From an uncultured Methanobrevibacter sp. (GTDB taxonomy: Archaea > Methanobacteriota > Methanobacteria > Methanobacteriales > Methanobacteriaceae), in contig NZ_CACWVY010000001.1 of NCBI RefSeq assembly GCF_902764455.1, forward strand, positions 54,877-118,876: 64,000 nt of DNA, read 5' to 3'. The notes under the pieces are model-generated. The model did not search any database. It was not told the origin of the DNA and was given only the letters and a program-made list of their open reading frames with translations. Within the stretch, counting starts at the first letter, position 1. Each line of letters starts with the position of its first letter. Shown here piece by piece: positions 38,299 through 47,361 of this stretch. Position numbers and translations under genes: made by a program.

Positions 38299-39069
38299 CT
38301 AAAAATCATCATCAAAGAAGTCATCGAATGAATCATCATCAATATCATCTTCATAGTAGTCAATTTCACCATCACCGTCTTCGTCAATACCATACTCATC
38401 GATTTCACCATCTTCATCATAGTCAAATCCATAAGTGTCCGGATTCCCATCACCATCTGTGTCAGCTACATAGGTATCCGCATAACCATCACCATCGGTA
38501 TCCACAGCCGCAATATCAATGTTTCCATCACCATCAACATCCTGTGCGACATAATCGGCATAACCATCACCATCAACATCACCTGCAAATGTATCATATT
38601 GACCGTCACCTGTGGTGTCTGCAGCTTCAAAATCGGCATAACCATCACCGTCAGTATCATAAACCCCATAATCCACATTTCCATCACCATCAGTATCATA
38701 TTCTACTGCATCAATATAACCATCACCATTAGTGTCATATCCAAAGGTGTCGAATTCACCATCTCCAGTAGTGTCTGCTGCTGCAAAATCGGCATAACCA
38801 TCACCGTCAGAGTCAACTTCTGCATAATCAGCATAACCATCACCGTCAGTATCATAAACAACAGTATCTATATTCCCATCACCTGTTGTATCCACACCTG
38901 CCGTATCTGCATAACCATCACCGTCAGTGTCCATTACAACAGTATCATAGTTACCATCACCGTCAGTATCACTTACTACGGTATCATAGTTACCATCACC
39001 ACTTTGATCTGATACTATACTTTCTTTATAACCATCACCATCTAAATCAACATTTTCTTCATTAGCCAT
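38299..39069 (-). CDS. calcium-binding repeat protein, 18 x 13 residues, no signal peptide
   Basis: The 256-residue protein is almost entirely a 13-residue repeat, D-x-D-G-D-G-x-x-D plus four residues, present about 18 times from residue 8 to 241, then an Asp-rich tail. The D-x-D-G-D-G-x-x-D pattern matches the calcium loops of dockerins, EF-hands and thrombospondin type-3 repeats. Those proteins are nearly always secreted, but this one begins MANEENVDLDGDG with no signal peptide or anchor. Codons vary between repeats, so the array is old and kept by selection. Spacing to its neighbours is 7-9 bp within the cluster. Confidence 0.8.
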   Translation of the reverse strand: MANEENVDLDGDGYKESIVSDQSGDGNYDTVVSDTDGDGNYDTVVMDTDGDGYADTAGVDTTGDGNIDTVVYDTDGDGYADYAEVDSDGDGYADFAAADTTGDGEFDTFGYDTNGDGYIDAVEYDTDGDGNVDYGVYDTDGDGYADFEAADTTGDGQYDTFAGDVDGDGYADYVAQDVDGDGNIDIAAVDTDGDGYADTYVADTDGDGNPDTYGFDYDEDGEIDEYGIDEDGDGEIDYYEDDIDDDSFDDFFDDDF

Positions 39070-39076
39070 AATATCA

Positions 39077-39613
39077 CTAATCCTTTATTAATTCTTCATA
39101 TCTAAAATCTAAGAGATAAGGGTCAAAATCCACTAAAGTTGAAACCTCCGGAAATCCATTTGAATCATAATCAATAGTGAAATATTCCCTAGGTTTCTTT
39201 TGTTTTTTTGTAGGGGTTTGGCTTGAACTATTGGACCGCCTATTTTGAGATTTTTTTAATTTTTCTTGATGTTTTTCTTCATCATAAGTTAAACTATCAT
39301 CAGAAAGAATAGTTCCAATATTTGCAGCCATCATTACTGGAATTCCAACACCTGTTGCCATTCCTGCTGCAGTCAAACCATACATCCCTAGTCTTTTAAG
39401 ATTTTTATTTCTTTTTTTAATACGATTATATTCAATTTTTTGCTCAGGAGTTAAACTTTCATAATATTCTTTTTCTTTTAGTTTTTTTTCATCTTCTCTT
39501 TCTGCTTGATCATCAATTGCATCAAAGACAACCTGAAGCTGTTCCATATTTTGGATTTTTTCATTTTCCAAAGCTTTATCTTTGATATGTTTCATATTGT
39601 TAAAAAAACCCAT
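39077..39613 (-). CDS. hypothetical protein with coiled coil and hydrophobic segment
   Basis: I do not recognise this 178-residue protein. It begins MGFFNNMKHIKDKALENEKIQ, has a strongly charged helical part up to about residue 75, then a Gly/Ala/Met-rich hydrophobic stretch (about 76-103) that could insert in or lie on a membrane, a Lys/Ser-rich linker, and a C-terminal FTIDYDSNGFPEVS segment. It is the sixth gene of the cluster. Confidence 0.65.
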   Translation of the reverse strand: MGFFNNMKHIKDKALENEKIQNMEQLQVVFDAIDDQAEREDEKKLKEKEYYESLTPEQKIEYNRIKKRNKNLKRLGMYGLTAAGMATGVGIPVMMAANIGTILSDDSLTYDEEKHQEKLKKSQNRRSNSSSQTPTKKQKKPREYFTIDYDSNGFPEVSTLVDFDPYLLDFRYEELIKD

Positions 39614-39622
39614 TTAAACACC

Positions 39623-40258
39623 TTAATTTAACTTAGTACCACATGATTCACAGAAAACATAACCTTCCCGAATCTCAGCCCCACAATTTGGACATGAATT
39701 TTTATCATCTTTTGAGTCTTCTGTTTTTTTAGGAACATCATTTTTTGAATTAGATGAATCACTACCAACATCTGAAGATTTTTCCTTCATATCATTAAAT
39801 AAATTAGTTGCACTGGCAACATAATTAGTTTCATGTTCTTTTGGAGGTAATTCAACTTTATTAGAAGAGTTATTGGAATTTTTAGGTTTAGAAGAATCAT
39901 TCTGAGGATTTGTTTGTGAAAACTGTTTGGATTTATTTTGTTCCTCCTCTAATTCATCAGTTAATTGTTTAATTACTTCTCCATAATCCTTGTGTAAATC
40001 TTGTTGTATTTTAAGTTGTTGTTCCAATTCCTTTTTTATTTTTTTAACTACATTTTTATGCTGGTTAACAGTTTTGTTCATGTCCATTAAGAGAGTTTTA
40101 TGTTTTTTTATATCCTCCCTTAAAATTTGATTTTGCTTTGATAACTCATCATTTACTGTTTGTTGTTGGTCAAACTTAGCATCCAAATGCTTTAACAAAT
40201 CATCTTGTTTGTCAATAATCTTTTCTAATCTTCCAATATATTCATTTTCATCAATCAT
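39623..40258 (-). CDS. coiled-coil protein with C-terminal zinc ribbon
   Basis: About the first 110 of 211 residues form a long coiled coil rich in Gln, Lys and Glu. A low-complexity Asn/Ser linker (PKNSNNSSNK) follows, and the C-terminus is one zinc ribbon (CPNCGAEIREGYVFCESCGTKLN). The ribbon matches those in three neighbouring proteins and suggests a shared partner or scaffold. Confidence 0.7.
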   Translation of the reverse strand: MIDENEYIGRLEKIIDKQDDLLKHLDAKFDQQQTVNDELSKQNQILREDIKKHKTLLMDMNKTVNQHKNVVKKIKKELEQQLKIQQDLHKDYGEVIKQLTDELEEEQNKSKQFSQTNPQNDSSKPKNSNNSSNKVELPPKEHETNYVASATNLFNDMKEKSSDVGSDSSNSKNDVPKKTEDSKDDKNSCPNCGAEIREGYVFCESCGTKLN

Positions 40259-40274
40259 AAATTATCAACCTCCC

Positions 40275-41078
40275 CTATTCAAAGTATTTAAATAATCCAG
40301 GAACATGTTTTTGGACAAAATCATGAATACTGTCTTTTAAATATACATTTGAAACATATCCCATTATTATCCCAATAATAACTAAAAGAAGGATTTGTCC
40401 ACCAAATAACCATTCATAAGCGGCCAAACCATAGACTCCAAATAAAAATTCAACAAGAGGATGTTCTAAAATTCCCAATATCAAACCAACAACTAAACCT
40501 GAAACAATTGCATTTGCATCGTTGTCTATCAAACCTGCAAAGAATCCTACACTTATGATTATTGCTAAAATAAATGAAACCCATATAAAACCAATAATCA
40601 AACCAATTATAGATAAAATAATCGATGCAATAGCCATAATTATAATGGGTTTAATTAATGTATTAATATTGACTTTATCTAAAAAGCCTTGATTTGAAAT
40701 TTGTATATTTTGCTTTTGTTGAGTCTTTTTACCCGTATTAACATTAATACCGCATTCTGGACAAAATATTGCATCTTTTTCAATTGGAGATCCGCAGTTT
40801 CTGCAAAATTTATCATTATTTTGCTGTTGGTTCACTTTATTTCCGCATTTTGGACAAAATGCAACATTCTCAGGAATTTCAGCACCACACATTTCACAGG
40901 AATTATTTTTTTTAACTTCATTTCCACATTTTGGACAAAAAGTAGCTCTTGGATTTAAGGTATTGCCACAGTTAGTACACTTAATTCCATTAGATTCACT
41001 CTTTAAAGAATTTCCACAATTTGGACAAAATTCATTTGAATCATTAGCTTCAAATCCACATTTACTACATTTAACCAT
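40275..41078 (-). CDS. zinc-ribbon membrane protein
   Basis: The 267-residue protein begins with MVKCSKCG and contains about five zinc ribbons in its first 120 residues. After a Lys/Gln-rich linker it has four or five hydrophobic segments (from PIIIMAIASIILSIIGLIIGF onward), so the ribbons are probably cytoplasmic and tethered to the membrane. The ATG at 41078 follows GGTG; a GTG at 41087 overlaps the upstream stop. It is the fourth gene of the cluster. Confidence 0.75.
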   Translation of the reverse strand: MVKCSKCGFEANDSNEFCPNCGNSLKSESNGIKCTNCGNTLNPRATFCPKCGNEVKKNNSCEMCGAEIPENVAFCPKCGNKVNQQQNNDKFCRNCGSPIEKDAIFCPECGINVNTGKKTQQKQNIQISNQGFLDKVNINTLIKPIIIMAIASIILSIIGLIIGFIWVSFILAIIISVGFFAGLIDNDANAIVSGLVVGLILGILEHPLVEFLFGVYGLAAYEWLFGGQILLLVIIGIIMGYVSNVYLKDSIHDFVQKHVPGLFKYFE

Positions 41079-41087
41079 AACAAACAC

Positions 41088-42050
41088 CTAATTAAACAGC
41101 AAATCTTTTTTAATATTATCAAATTCCTCTTGAGATATAGCGCCACTAACAAGCAGTTCATGGAATTCTTTAATCTGTTGAGCTTTATTTGGTTTGGATG
41201 TTTGATTTTCAACAATTACTTTTTGCGGTTGATTTCTTAATGATTCAAATAAATCAATTAGATTCTGACCGAAATGATAGTTAGGAAGCCTAATTTCATA
41301 AAAAGTATTATCAACAAGTTTTATTAACAATCTGTCAAACATATCCGCACTGTCATTGTTTGCAATCATATCTTTAAATCGTGTAGCTTTAAGAGATTGA
41401 ATATCATTTTGAATAACTCTTTTTATATCCTGTGCAGAGGTAGGGGCTCTTTTAGTAATATCCTCATATCTACTTTCTTTTCCAAGACCTAATGTGACCC
41501 TCATTGAAACGATTTTATCAAAATAGAAATTATTTATTCCTGCATTGACTTTTTCCCAATCCCTATTATCAATTTCCATGAACACAAATTTATCCTCTTT
41601 AATCATGAAAAATCCATCAATCATAGTCTCATTTCCAAAGGCTTTAGAAACATTCATAAAGGGTATTCCTGCTGAATCAAACAAATATCTATCTGTAAAA
41701 AGTGCATTGAGAGTGTTATGTTTTGAAGTACCTTTTTCTAACCTATTAAATCTCCTGACACTTGTTAAGAAATAATTTTCATCTTTTATTCCAAATTCTT
41801 CTGCAAGTTTATCATAACGGGAAATTACTTCATCACGCCTAGCATTCCATTCCTGCTCTTTAAAAGAAACTGTGGGACCATTAGCCAACTTATTACCACA
41901 TTCTTTACAGAAATTAGTGTTTTTTGTATTTTTAGCACCACATTTTGGGCAAACATCGGAATTAATTTCATATTTTTCGACTTTTTCACCACAATTAAAG
42001 CAAAAATCAGAATTTGTTACTTCAGCACCACAATTACTACATTTAACCAT
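41088..42050 (-). CDS. double zinc-ribbon protein with C-terminal SHOCT-like domain
   Basis: This 320-residue protein has two zinc ribbons (MVKCSNCG...FCFNCG and CPKCG...FCKECG) in the first 55 residues. A middle domain of about 200 residues follows with FMIKEDKFVFMEIDNRDWEKVN and a probable beta-rich PH-like core. The C-terminus (about 290-320) is a SHOCT motif (IKEFHELLVSGAISQEEFDNIKKDLL), a short helical hairpin found on many membrane-associated proteins. The next gene starts 9 bp later. Confidence 0.75.
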   Translation of the reverse strand: MVKCSNCGAEVTNSDFCFNCGEKVEKYEINSDVCPKCGAKNTKNTNFCKECGNKLANGPTVSFKEQEWNARRDEVISRYDKLAEEFGIKDENYFLTSVRRFNRLEKGTSKHNTLNALFTDRYLFDSAGIPFMNVSKAFGNETMIDGFFMIKEDKFVFMEIDNRDWEKVNAGINNFYFDKIVSMRVTLGLGKESRYEDITKRAPTSAQDIKRVIQNDIQSLKATRFKDMIANNDSADMFDRLLIKLVDNTFYEIRLPNYHFGQNLIDLFESLRNQPQKVIVENQTSKPNKAQQIKEFHELLVSGAISQEEFDNIKKDLLFN

Positions 42051-42058
42051 GTAATCAC

Positions 42059-42604
42059 CTATTGTTGATTAATTGTTTTTCTAATCTTATTTCCCCAGGT
42101 ATTCTCTTCCATTTCTGTAACTGTGTTTTGGAAGCTACTAGAGACATCAGAAAGAGATGAATTCAATGCATTTATTTTATTTTCAAGAATATCAATTTCG
42201 AGTTTCATGAATCCTTTTTCAATATCCCGATATATATTTGAGTTTTCTTCAGTAATCTTTTCAACAGCATCTCCCTCTGTTAACATATCCATTAATCTTA
42301 AAAATACATGTTCCTGATGCTGTTTTTCATATTCTTTGATATCTGCAAAACTATAAATTTTGTCAAGCAGCATTTTAATTACATTAATAAAATCTCCCCT
42401 ATCTTGATGGTCATTAACATTATTCGGAAGAATATCAGTTTTGAGTAAAAAAACAGAATTTATTTTATTATTATCTTTTAAAACAAGAGAATATCCTTTA
42501 TTTTCAATGTAAACTAAAGCAATTGAGTTTTTGTCGTAGATTTCAACTTCAACTTTGGAAAATTCTTTAGGTATAGACAAAAAATCTAAATTACGCACCA
42601 ACAT
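42059..42604 (-). CDS. hypothetical protein
   Basis: I do not recognise this 181-residue protein. The N-terminal half looks beta-rich (VEVEIYDKNSIALVYIENKGYSLVLKD), and the second half is helical with a probable coiled coil (about 125-170). There is no signal peptide or membrane segment. It is the second gene of the cluster, 9 bp after the first and 8 bp before the third. Confidence 0.65.
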   Translation of the reverse strand: MLVRNLDFLSIPKEFSKVEVEIYDKNSIALVYIENKGYSLVLKDNNKINSVFLLKTDILPNNVNDHQDRGDFINVIKMLLDKIYSFADIKEYEKQHQEHVFLRLMDMLTEGDAVEKITEENSNIYRDIEKGFMKLEIDILENKINALNSSLSDVSSSFQNTVTEMEENTWGNKIRKTINQQ

Positions 42605-42613
42605 GTTTTCACC

Positions 42614-43108
42614 TCATTTAAATTCAACAGTACTTGCATAATGTTTTACATCATTAATGTTCCTACCTCCAACAAAAACAACCTCGCTTCCATCTTCATT
42701 GCTTACTCCCACCAAATATGAAGGCACTGCATTCATTCCTATATCATTTGTTAAAATAATCAAATCAGAATCTTGTTGCAGTTGAAATAGATACGATTTT
42801 GTAAGAACATTTAATGAATGTTCTAAAGCATTAGATTCTCCTTTTGATAAAAGTGAGTTATTATAGTAGTATACTACAATTTCCCCATCATTAATTATAC
42901 CATCCAAATCATCATCAGCCCAATATTCATTTTTACATCCCAATCCTCCATTAGCCCAACACCAGGCAACATCACTATAATGTTTTCCAATTGGGACATT
43001 CATGGTGAATAAACCATCAAAATCCTGATTCAGTGACATTAATGGAAAAACAAACATTAGTAAAATTATTGCAAGGATTATAACAACTACCAATATTTTT
43101 TTGTTCAT
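42614..43108 (-). CDS. membrane-anchored extracytoplasmic protein, first gene of the cluster
   Basis: This 164-residue protein has an N-terminal KK followed by one hydrophobic segment (about residues 5-25), then an extracytoplasmic domain with two cysteines (AWCWANGGLGC) that could form a disulfide, and an acidic loop WADDDLDGIINDGEIVVYY that resembles a single calcium-loop motif. It is the promoter-proximal gene of the eight-gene leftward cluster. Function is unknown. Confidence 0.7.
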   Translation of the reverse strand: MNKKILVVVIILAIILLMFVFPLMSLNQDFDGLFTMNVPIGKHYSDVAWCWANGGLGCKNEYWADDDLDGIINDGEIVVYYYNNSLLSKGESNALEHSLNVLTKSYLFQLQQDSDLIILTNDIGMNAVPSYLVGVSNEDGSEVVFVGGRNINDVKHYASTVEFK

Positions 43109-43164
43109 GGAGACTCCTACTTTTGATGTTAATAATTATTTTTAACACAACATATAAATATTGC

Positions 43165-43180
43165 TATTAGCATGCTAATA
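43165..43180. promoter_or_regulatory. perfect 16-bp palindrome between divergent cluster and regulator
   Basis: TATTAGCATGCTAATA is a perfect palindrome in the 116-bp gap between the leftward cluster and the rightward winged-helix gene. It sits immediately upstream of the leftward TATA-like element (about 43151-43160) and about 12-30 bp before the rightward one. Its position suits a site bound by the regulator. Confidence 0.65.
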
Positions 43181-43224
43181 TCATATACATATCTATTAAA
43201 TAGCCAAAGTCTAAATTCAAAAAT

Positions 43225-43503
43225 ATGAATAAAAAAGATGATATGAGCATCATATCATTACTAGCCCGCTCCAAAAAAAGAATTAACGTACTTAAATCAC
43301 TTGAAAAAGAAGATAAAATACCTTCAAAAATTAGTAAAGATATTGATGATAATAGCAACCATGTTTCAAAATACCTAAAAACATTGAAGGATGCTAAACT
43401 CGTAGAATGTCTTAATGAAGAAGATAAACGCTACAGATTTTACAGCATTACTGATAAAGGCAAATATTATCTTGATAAAGTTGAAAAAGAGTATAAAGAA
43501 TAA
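43225..43503 (+). CDS. winged-helix transcriptional regulator
   Basis: The 92-residue protein has a winged-helix fold resembling MarR/ArsR and archaeal type regulators: SIISLLARSKKRINVLKSLEKEDKIP, then the recognition helix in ISKDIDDNSNHVSKYLKTLKDAKLVEC, a wing (EEDKRYRFYSITDKGKYYLDKV) and a short helical tail. No metal-binding Cys or His cluster was seen. No ribosome site precedes the ATG, and a TATA-like element about 25-30 bp upstream suits a leaderless transcript. It is divergent from the eight-gene cluster and is its likely regulator. Confidence 0.8.
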   Translation: MNKKDDMSIISLLARSKKRINVLKSLEKEDKIPSKISKDIDDNSNHVSKYLKTLKDAKLVECLNEEDKRYRFYSITDKGKYYLDKVEKEYKE

Positions 43504-43505
43504 AT

Positions 43506-44372
43506 TCATTCAATTAAAGTTAAAAAATCATATATTATTTTTGCCGCAACAACTGCTGTATTGTCACCTAATCTGTCTGTTGCAGTCTCCACCACATCCA
43601 TCCCTACAATATTCTTACGGGACAGACTTTTAAGCAAACCTTCAATTTGATGAACCAATAATCCGCCAGGAGTCGGATTTCCAACACTTGGAGCAATAGC
43701 AGGGTCAATCACGTCCATATCTATTGAAATATAGATTGGTCCGTCAATGTTTGTTATATAATACTCTATTGCATCCATATGCTTGTGAGTGTCCTTATTT
43801 TTGAAAGTCTGAATGTTGTATGTTGATTTAACGAATTCCTCTTCTTCGGCTGATGATGACCTTATTCCAATCTGGACCAGATTTGCTCCGAATTCATGAG
43901 CCCTCCTCATTACTGTTGCATGAGAGTATTTTTCGCCTACAAAGTCAAATGCTAGGTCTCTGTGGGCATCAAGGTGTATTACGGTTAATTTTTCATGCCT
44001 ATCTGATAATGCCTTGATGGCTCCGATTGATGCTGAATGCTCACCGCCGATAATAAGAGGCCTTAGATTCAAATCCAGAATTTCATTGACTGTATCCTCA
44101 ACTATATCAGATGTGGCCTGACAGTTTCCCGGAACGACATTAACATCACCGAAATCATAAAAAACAGATGTTAAATCTTTATTAAAAACAGTATTGTATT
44201 TTTCAAAACCAAATGAAGCTTCCCTTACTACAATTGGTCCTAAACGTGCACCGGAGTGATAAGAAGTAGTGCTGTCAAATGGAACTCCGATAATTCCAAA
44301 TGAGTTTTCTTTAATATCCTCAATTTCTTGAGAAAATGCAAATTTCCACGGTTCGTAAGTATTTAAAAGCAT
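43506..44372 (-). CDS. speB: agmatinase
   Basis: This 288-residue ureohydrolase forms putrescine and urea from agmatine. Manganese-binding motifs are GGEHSASIGA, LDAHRDLAFD and SIDMDVIDPAIAPSVG; GMDVVE is near the end. It belongs with aIF5A, the next gene upstream on the same strand (about 40 bp), and pdaD, which is divergent. The chosen start MLLNTYEP has only a weak ribosome site. Confidence 0.88.
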   Translation of the reverse strand: MLLNTYEPWKFAFSQEIEDIKENSFGIIGVPFDSTTSYHSGARLGPIVVREASFGFEKYNTVFNKDLTSVFYDFGDVNVVPGNCQATSDIVEDTVNEILDLNLRPLIIGGEHSASIGAIKALSDRHEKLTVIHLDAHRDLAFDFVGEKYSHATVMRRAHEFGANLVQIGIRSSSAEEEEFVKSTYNIQTFKNKDTHKHMDAIEYYITNIDGPIYISIDMDVIDPAIAPSVGNPTPGGLLVHQIEGLLKSLSRKNIVGMDVVETATDRLGDNTAVVAAKIIYDFLTLIE

Positions 44373-44411
44373 AATTAATCTCAAAAGGAAAATAAATAAG
44401 AGAAAAGGAAT

Positions 44412-44810
44412 CTAGTTAGATCCTCTGGTTCTCATTATTTTCATGTTTCCTAAAGCGACAATGTATTCAACTTCAATACCTTCAACGATTGAGTCTTTTA
44501 AGTCTTCAGGCATTGGTAAGTCTATGGTGTCGTAGTTTTCCATATCCATTAATTGTACGGTTGGACCTTGGATAGAAATAACTTGACCTAATCTTTTGTC
44601 GATAATAGGAGTATCTACTTTACTGTCTACAGGTTTTACAAGACTTCTTTTTTGACCATCGAAAACACCGATAGCTTCGATTCTTGCTTTTGCAGCTCCG
44701 TGTTTACCCGGAGATGAAGTAGAGTAACTACTAATTTTACATGCTTCACCGTCTAAAACGATGTATTTTCCAACTTTTAATGTTTTAATTTCTACAACTT
44801 TTGTTGACAT
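44412..44810 (-). CDS. translation initiation/elongation factor aIF5A
   Basis: The 132-residue aIF5A promotes peptide bond formation and carries hypusine (or deoxyhypusine) at a conserved lysine. The modified lysine is K36 in the loop [12 protein letters not shown]. The product of speB next to it, putrescine, feeds spermidine synthesis, which donates the hypusine side chain. Confidence 0.92.
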   Translation of the reverse strand: MSTKVVEIKTLKVGKYIVLDGEACKISSYSTSSPGKHGAAKARIEAIGVFDGQKRSLVKPVDSKVDTPIIDKRLGQVISIQGPTVQLMDMENYDTIDLPMPEDLKDSIVEGIEVEYIVALGNMKIMRTRGSN

Positions 44811-45011
44811 TAATTTTCCTCCATAATTTAAAAACCGGTTTTTAATCTTATAATAAGGATTATTATTAGATTAATATTAACTCTATAATCTATTTTATAT
44901 AAAGTATTCGTTTATATTCAAGTTTTTTATGAATTTGAAAAATATTTTTAAAAAATAAATATCCATAAAAATTTTAACCTATACGATTAAATATAATATT
45001 CAAGTGATAAG

Positions 45012-45476
45012 ATGAGAATAGCTATCGTTAGTGGAAAGGATGAAGGTCCTACAAAATTGAATGCTTTTGACAATGCATTGACAGATGCAGGAATAGGCGA
45101 TGTTAATCTGATTAAGGTATCAAGCATGCTTGCAGCCAATACCAAAATAATGGACTTGCCAAAACTTAAAGCAGGACACATGGTGAACTGTGTTTTATCA
45201 GAAGTCACATCAGACACCCCCGGAGATGAAATAACTGCTACAGTAGCAGTGGCTATAGGAGAAAAATTGGGTTGTGTTGTTGAAACAACAGGAGTCAATA
45301 AAGACCCGCAGGACATTGCAGATGAAGCCGAAGAGATGGTGAGATATATGATGGACAGGCGGGGTGTTGAAATAAAGAATCTAATTATCAAATGCGAAAG
45401 TACAACTGTAAAAAATATTGCATCAGTCATATCAAGCGTAGTATACATTAATGATGACATCATAGACGACAACTAA
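45012..45476 (+). CDS. pdaD: pyruvoyl-dependent arginine decarboxylase
   Basis: PdaD decarboxylates arginine to agmatine. The 154-residue proenzyme contains KVSSMLAAN at about residues 36-44; the self-cleavage that makes the pyruvoyl group is expected between the two serines. GAGDEITATVAVA-type features (DTPGDEITATVAVAIG) and EEMVRYMMDRRG are also conserved. It is divergent from aIF5A-speB. Confidence 0.9.
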   Translation: MRIAIVSGKDEGPTKLNAFDNALTDAGIGDVNLIKVSSMLAANTKIMDLPKLKAGHMVNCVLSEVTSDTPGDEITATVAVAIGEKLGCVVETTGVNKDPQDIADEAEEMVRYMMDRRGVEIKNLIIKCESTTVKNIASVISSVVYINDDIIDDN

Positions 45477-45501
45477 AATTCAATATAAAAAAGGTGATAA
45501 C

Positions 45502-47361
45502 ATGGATGCTCAAGATAAGAAATTGGCAACAGACCTTGCCTATGAAATCATTAAAGAGGTAAGCAGAGCTACAAGACCATACATAGGAAAACCCGAAGCA
45601 GGCGAAAAAGTCAAGATGGGTGCAGACGGAACACCGACCTCCCTAATTGACGTAGTATCTGAAGAAAAAGTTGTTCAGATTTTAAAAGAGGCTCCCGTAT
45701 ATTCATACATTATCAGTGAAGAAATCGGAGAGCTGAGACTTGGTAAGGGAACAAAAAGAAGCGTTACATTAACTCATGAGCTTAGACGCAAAGACATTCC
45801 TGAAGACGAAAAGGCCAAATTCATCTTTCTGGTTGATCCTATTGACGGAACAAGCAACGCCATTAAGGAAATTCCTGCATTTGCAATTTCACTTGCTGTG
45901 GCAAATGTCCCTGAAGGCAGAGTTGCAACATTGAATGACGTTGAACTTGCTTTCATAAGCAATCTTGCAAACGGAAACTTCTTTGAAGCCGAAAAGGGAA
46001 AAGGATGCTGGCTCAACAATAAAAGAGTACAACCAAGTGATGAAGTGAGAATAAGCAATATGACCCTTGGAGGATTTACAAAAAGCGGAACCTCAGTTGC
46101 ATCCAAGCTTGTCGACAATGCAAGAAGGATGAGAGTGCTTGGAAGTGTAGTTCTGGAACTGTCTTACGTTGCAAGCGGCAGATATGACGCATTTCTTGAT
46201 TTGAGAGGAAGCAGAATCATCGACATTGCAGCTGCAAAACTGATTCTGGAAGAAGCAGGAGGAATCATCACAGACAAGTACGGAGAAAAGCTGAACAATA
46301 CCTTAAGCATCTATGAAAAAACAATTGTCGTTGCTGCAAACACTCCAATACTTCACAAACAGATGATTGACATCTTAAATGACAACAGAACCGATGTAAT
46401 CGGTAAAATAGGAATCTTCGGAAGAATCGACCAGGACCGTGCAATACTATTTTCAGCAAAAATCATAGATTATCTTTTAACCAACGGAAGGGAAGTGATT
46501 GTTGAGAAGAGACTTTCCAAAAAAATCATTGAACTTGCAAACAATCCGGAACTTCCCCAAATTATCGAAAATACAAAGGAAATCTATCCTGAAATTGCAG
46601 ATGAACTTTCAAACATCAACTTCAACATTAATTATGATGCCATTTCAAGAAACATATTCGATTTCGACTGCGATATGGCAATAATTCTTGGAGGAGACGG
46701 AACACTCTTAAGAGCAGAATCAAAAATGAAGCCTACAATACCTATTTTTGGAATCAACATGGGAACTGTAGGATTTTTAACCGATACAGAAGTTAAAGAC
46801 ACATTCAATGCACTTGATGAAATCCTGAAAGGAGAGTACTACAGGGAAAAAAGAACCAGACTTGTGGTATCCCACGAAAACAATCATTATTCAGCCATCA
46901 ATGAAGTGGTTATAATGACAAACAAAACCGCAAAGATGCTTCACTTCCAAATCAAGGTTGACGGCGAAATCATTGATGAAGTGAGAGCTGACGGACTTAT
47001 CATTTCAACTCCGAGCGGATCTACAGCTTATGCTATGTCTGCGGGAGGACCTATTGTTGATCCGAAAGTCGGAGGATTTATTATCATCCCTATTTGTCCG
47101 TATAAACTTGGAGCAAGGCCTTTTATCGTATCTGACAACAGTGAAATTACTGTAAAACTGCTTAAAAAAGGAAAAACTGCAGTCTTTGTGATGGACGGTC
47201 AGCGCAATGAAGAAGCAGAATATGAAGAGGAAATCAAATTCAAAAAGGCCGAAAAAGATGTGTACTTCATCAGAACTTCAACAAAATACTTCTACAAAAA
47301 GGTTAAGGACAAGCTTAATGCAGGCGGAATAACAAGCAGCAATGGGTGTATGGATGAATAA
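45502..47361 (+). CDS. bifunctional inositol monophosphatase/fructose-bisphosphatase-NAD kinase fusion
   Basis: The 619-residue fusion has an N-terminal IMPase domain (to about residue 285) with the metal-site motifs EEIGE, VDPIDGTSNA and IDIAAAKLILEEAGG, and a C-terminal NAD kinase domain with GGDGTLLRA (about 395-403) and TPSGSTAYAMSAGGPI. The same fusion is known in Methanocaldococcus (MJ0917), where it combines NADP phosphatase and NAD kinase. The next gene overlaps its end by 8 bp. Confidence 0.9.
   Translation: MDAQDKKLATDLAYEIIKEVSRATRPYIGKPEAGEKVKMGADGTPTSLIDVVSEEKVVQILKEAPVYSYIISEEIGELRLGKGTKRSVTLTHELRRKDIPEDEKAKFIFLVDPIDGTSNAIKEIPAFAISLAVANVPEGRVATLNDVELAFISNLANGNFFEAEKGKGCWLNNKRVQPSDEVRISNMTLGGFTKSGTSVASKLVDNARRMRVLGSVVLELSYVASGRYDAFLDLRGSRIIDIAAAKLILEEAGGIITDKYGEKLNNTLSIYEKTIVVAANTPILHKQMIDILNDNRTDVIGKIGIFGRIDQDRAILFSAKIIDYLLTNGREVIVEKRLSKKIIELANNPELPQIIENTKEIYPEIADELSNINFNINYDAISRNIFDFDCDMAIILGGDGTLLRAESKMKPTIPIFGINMGTVGFLTDTEVKDTFNALDEILKGEYYREKRTRLVVSHENNHYSAINEVVIMTNKTAKMLHFQIKVDGEIIDEVRADGLIISTPSGSTAYAMSAGGPIVDPKVGGFIIIPICPYKLGARPFIVSDNSEITVKLLKKGKTAVFVMDGQRNEEAEYEEEIKFKKAEKDVYFIRTSTKYFYKKVKDKLNAGGITSSNGCMDE

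Noticed and set aside
38328..39012. Plus-strand His-rich and Ile/Thr-rich frames opposite the calcium-repeat gene
   Set aside because: They are antisense readings of a 39-bp period repeat with no ribosome site or family features.
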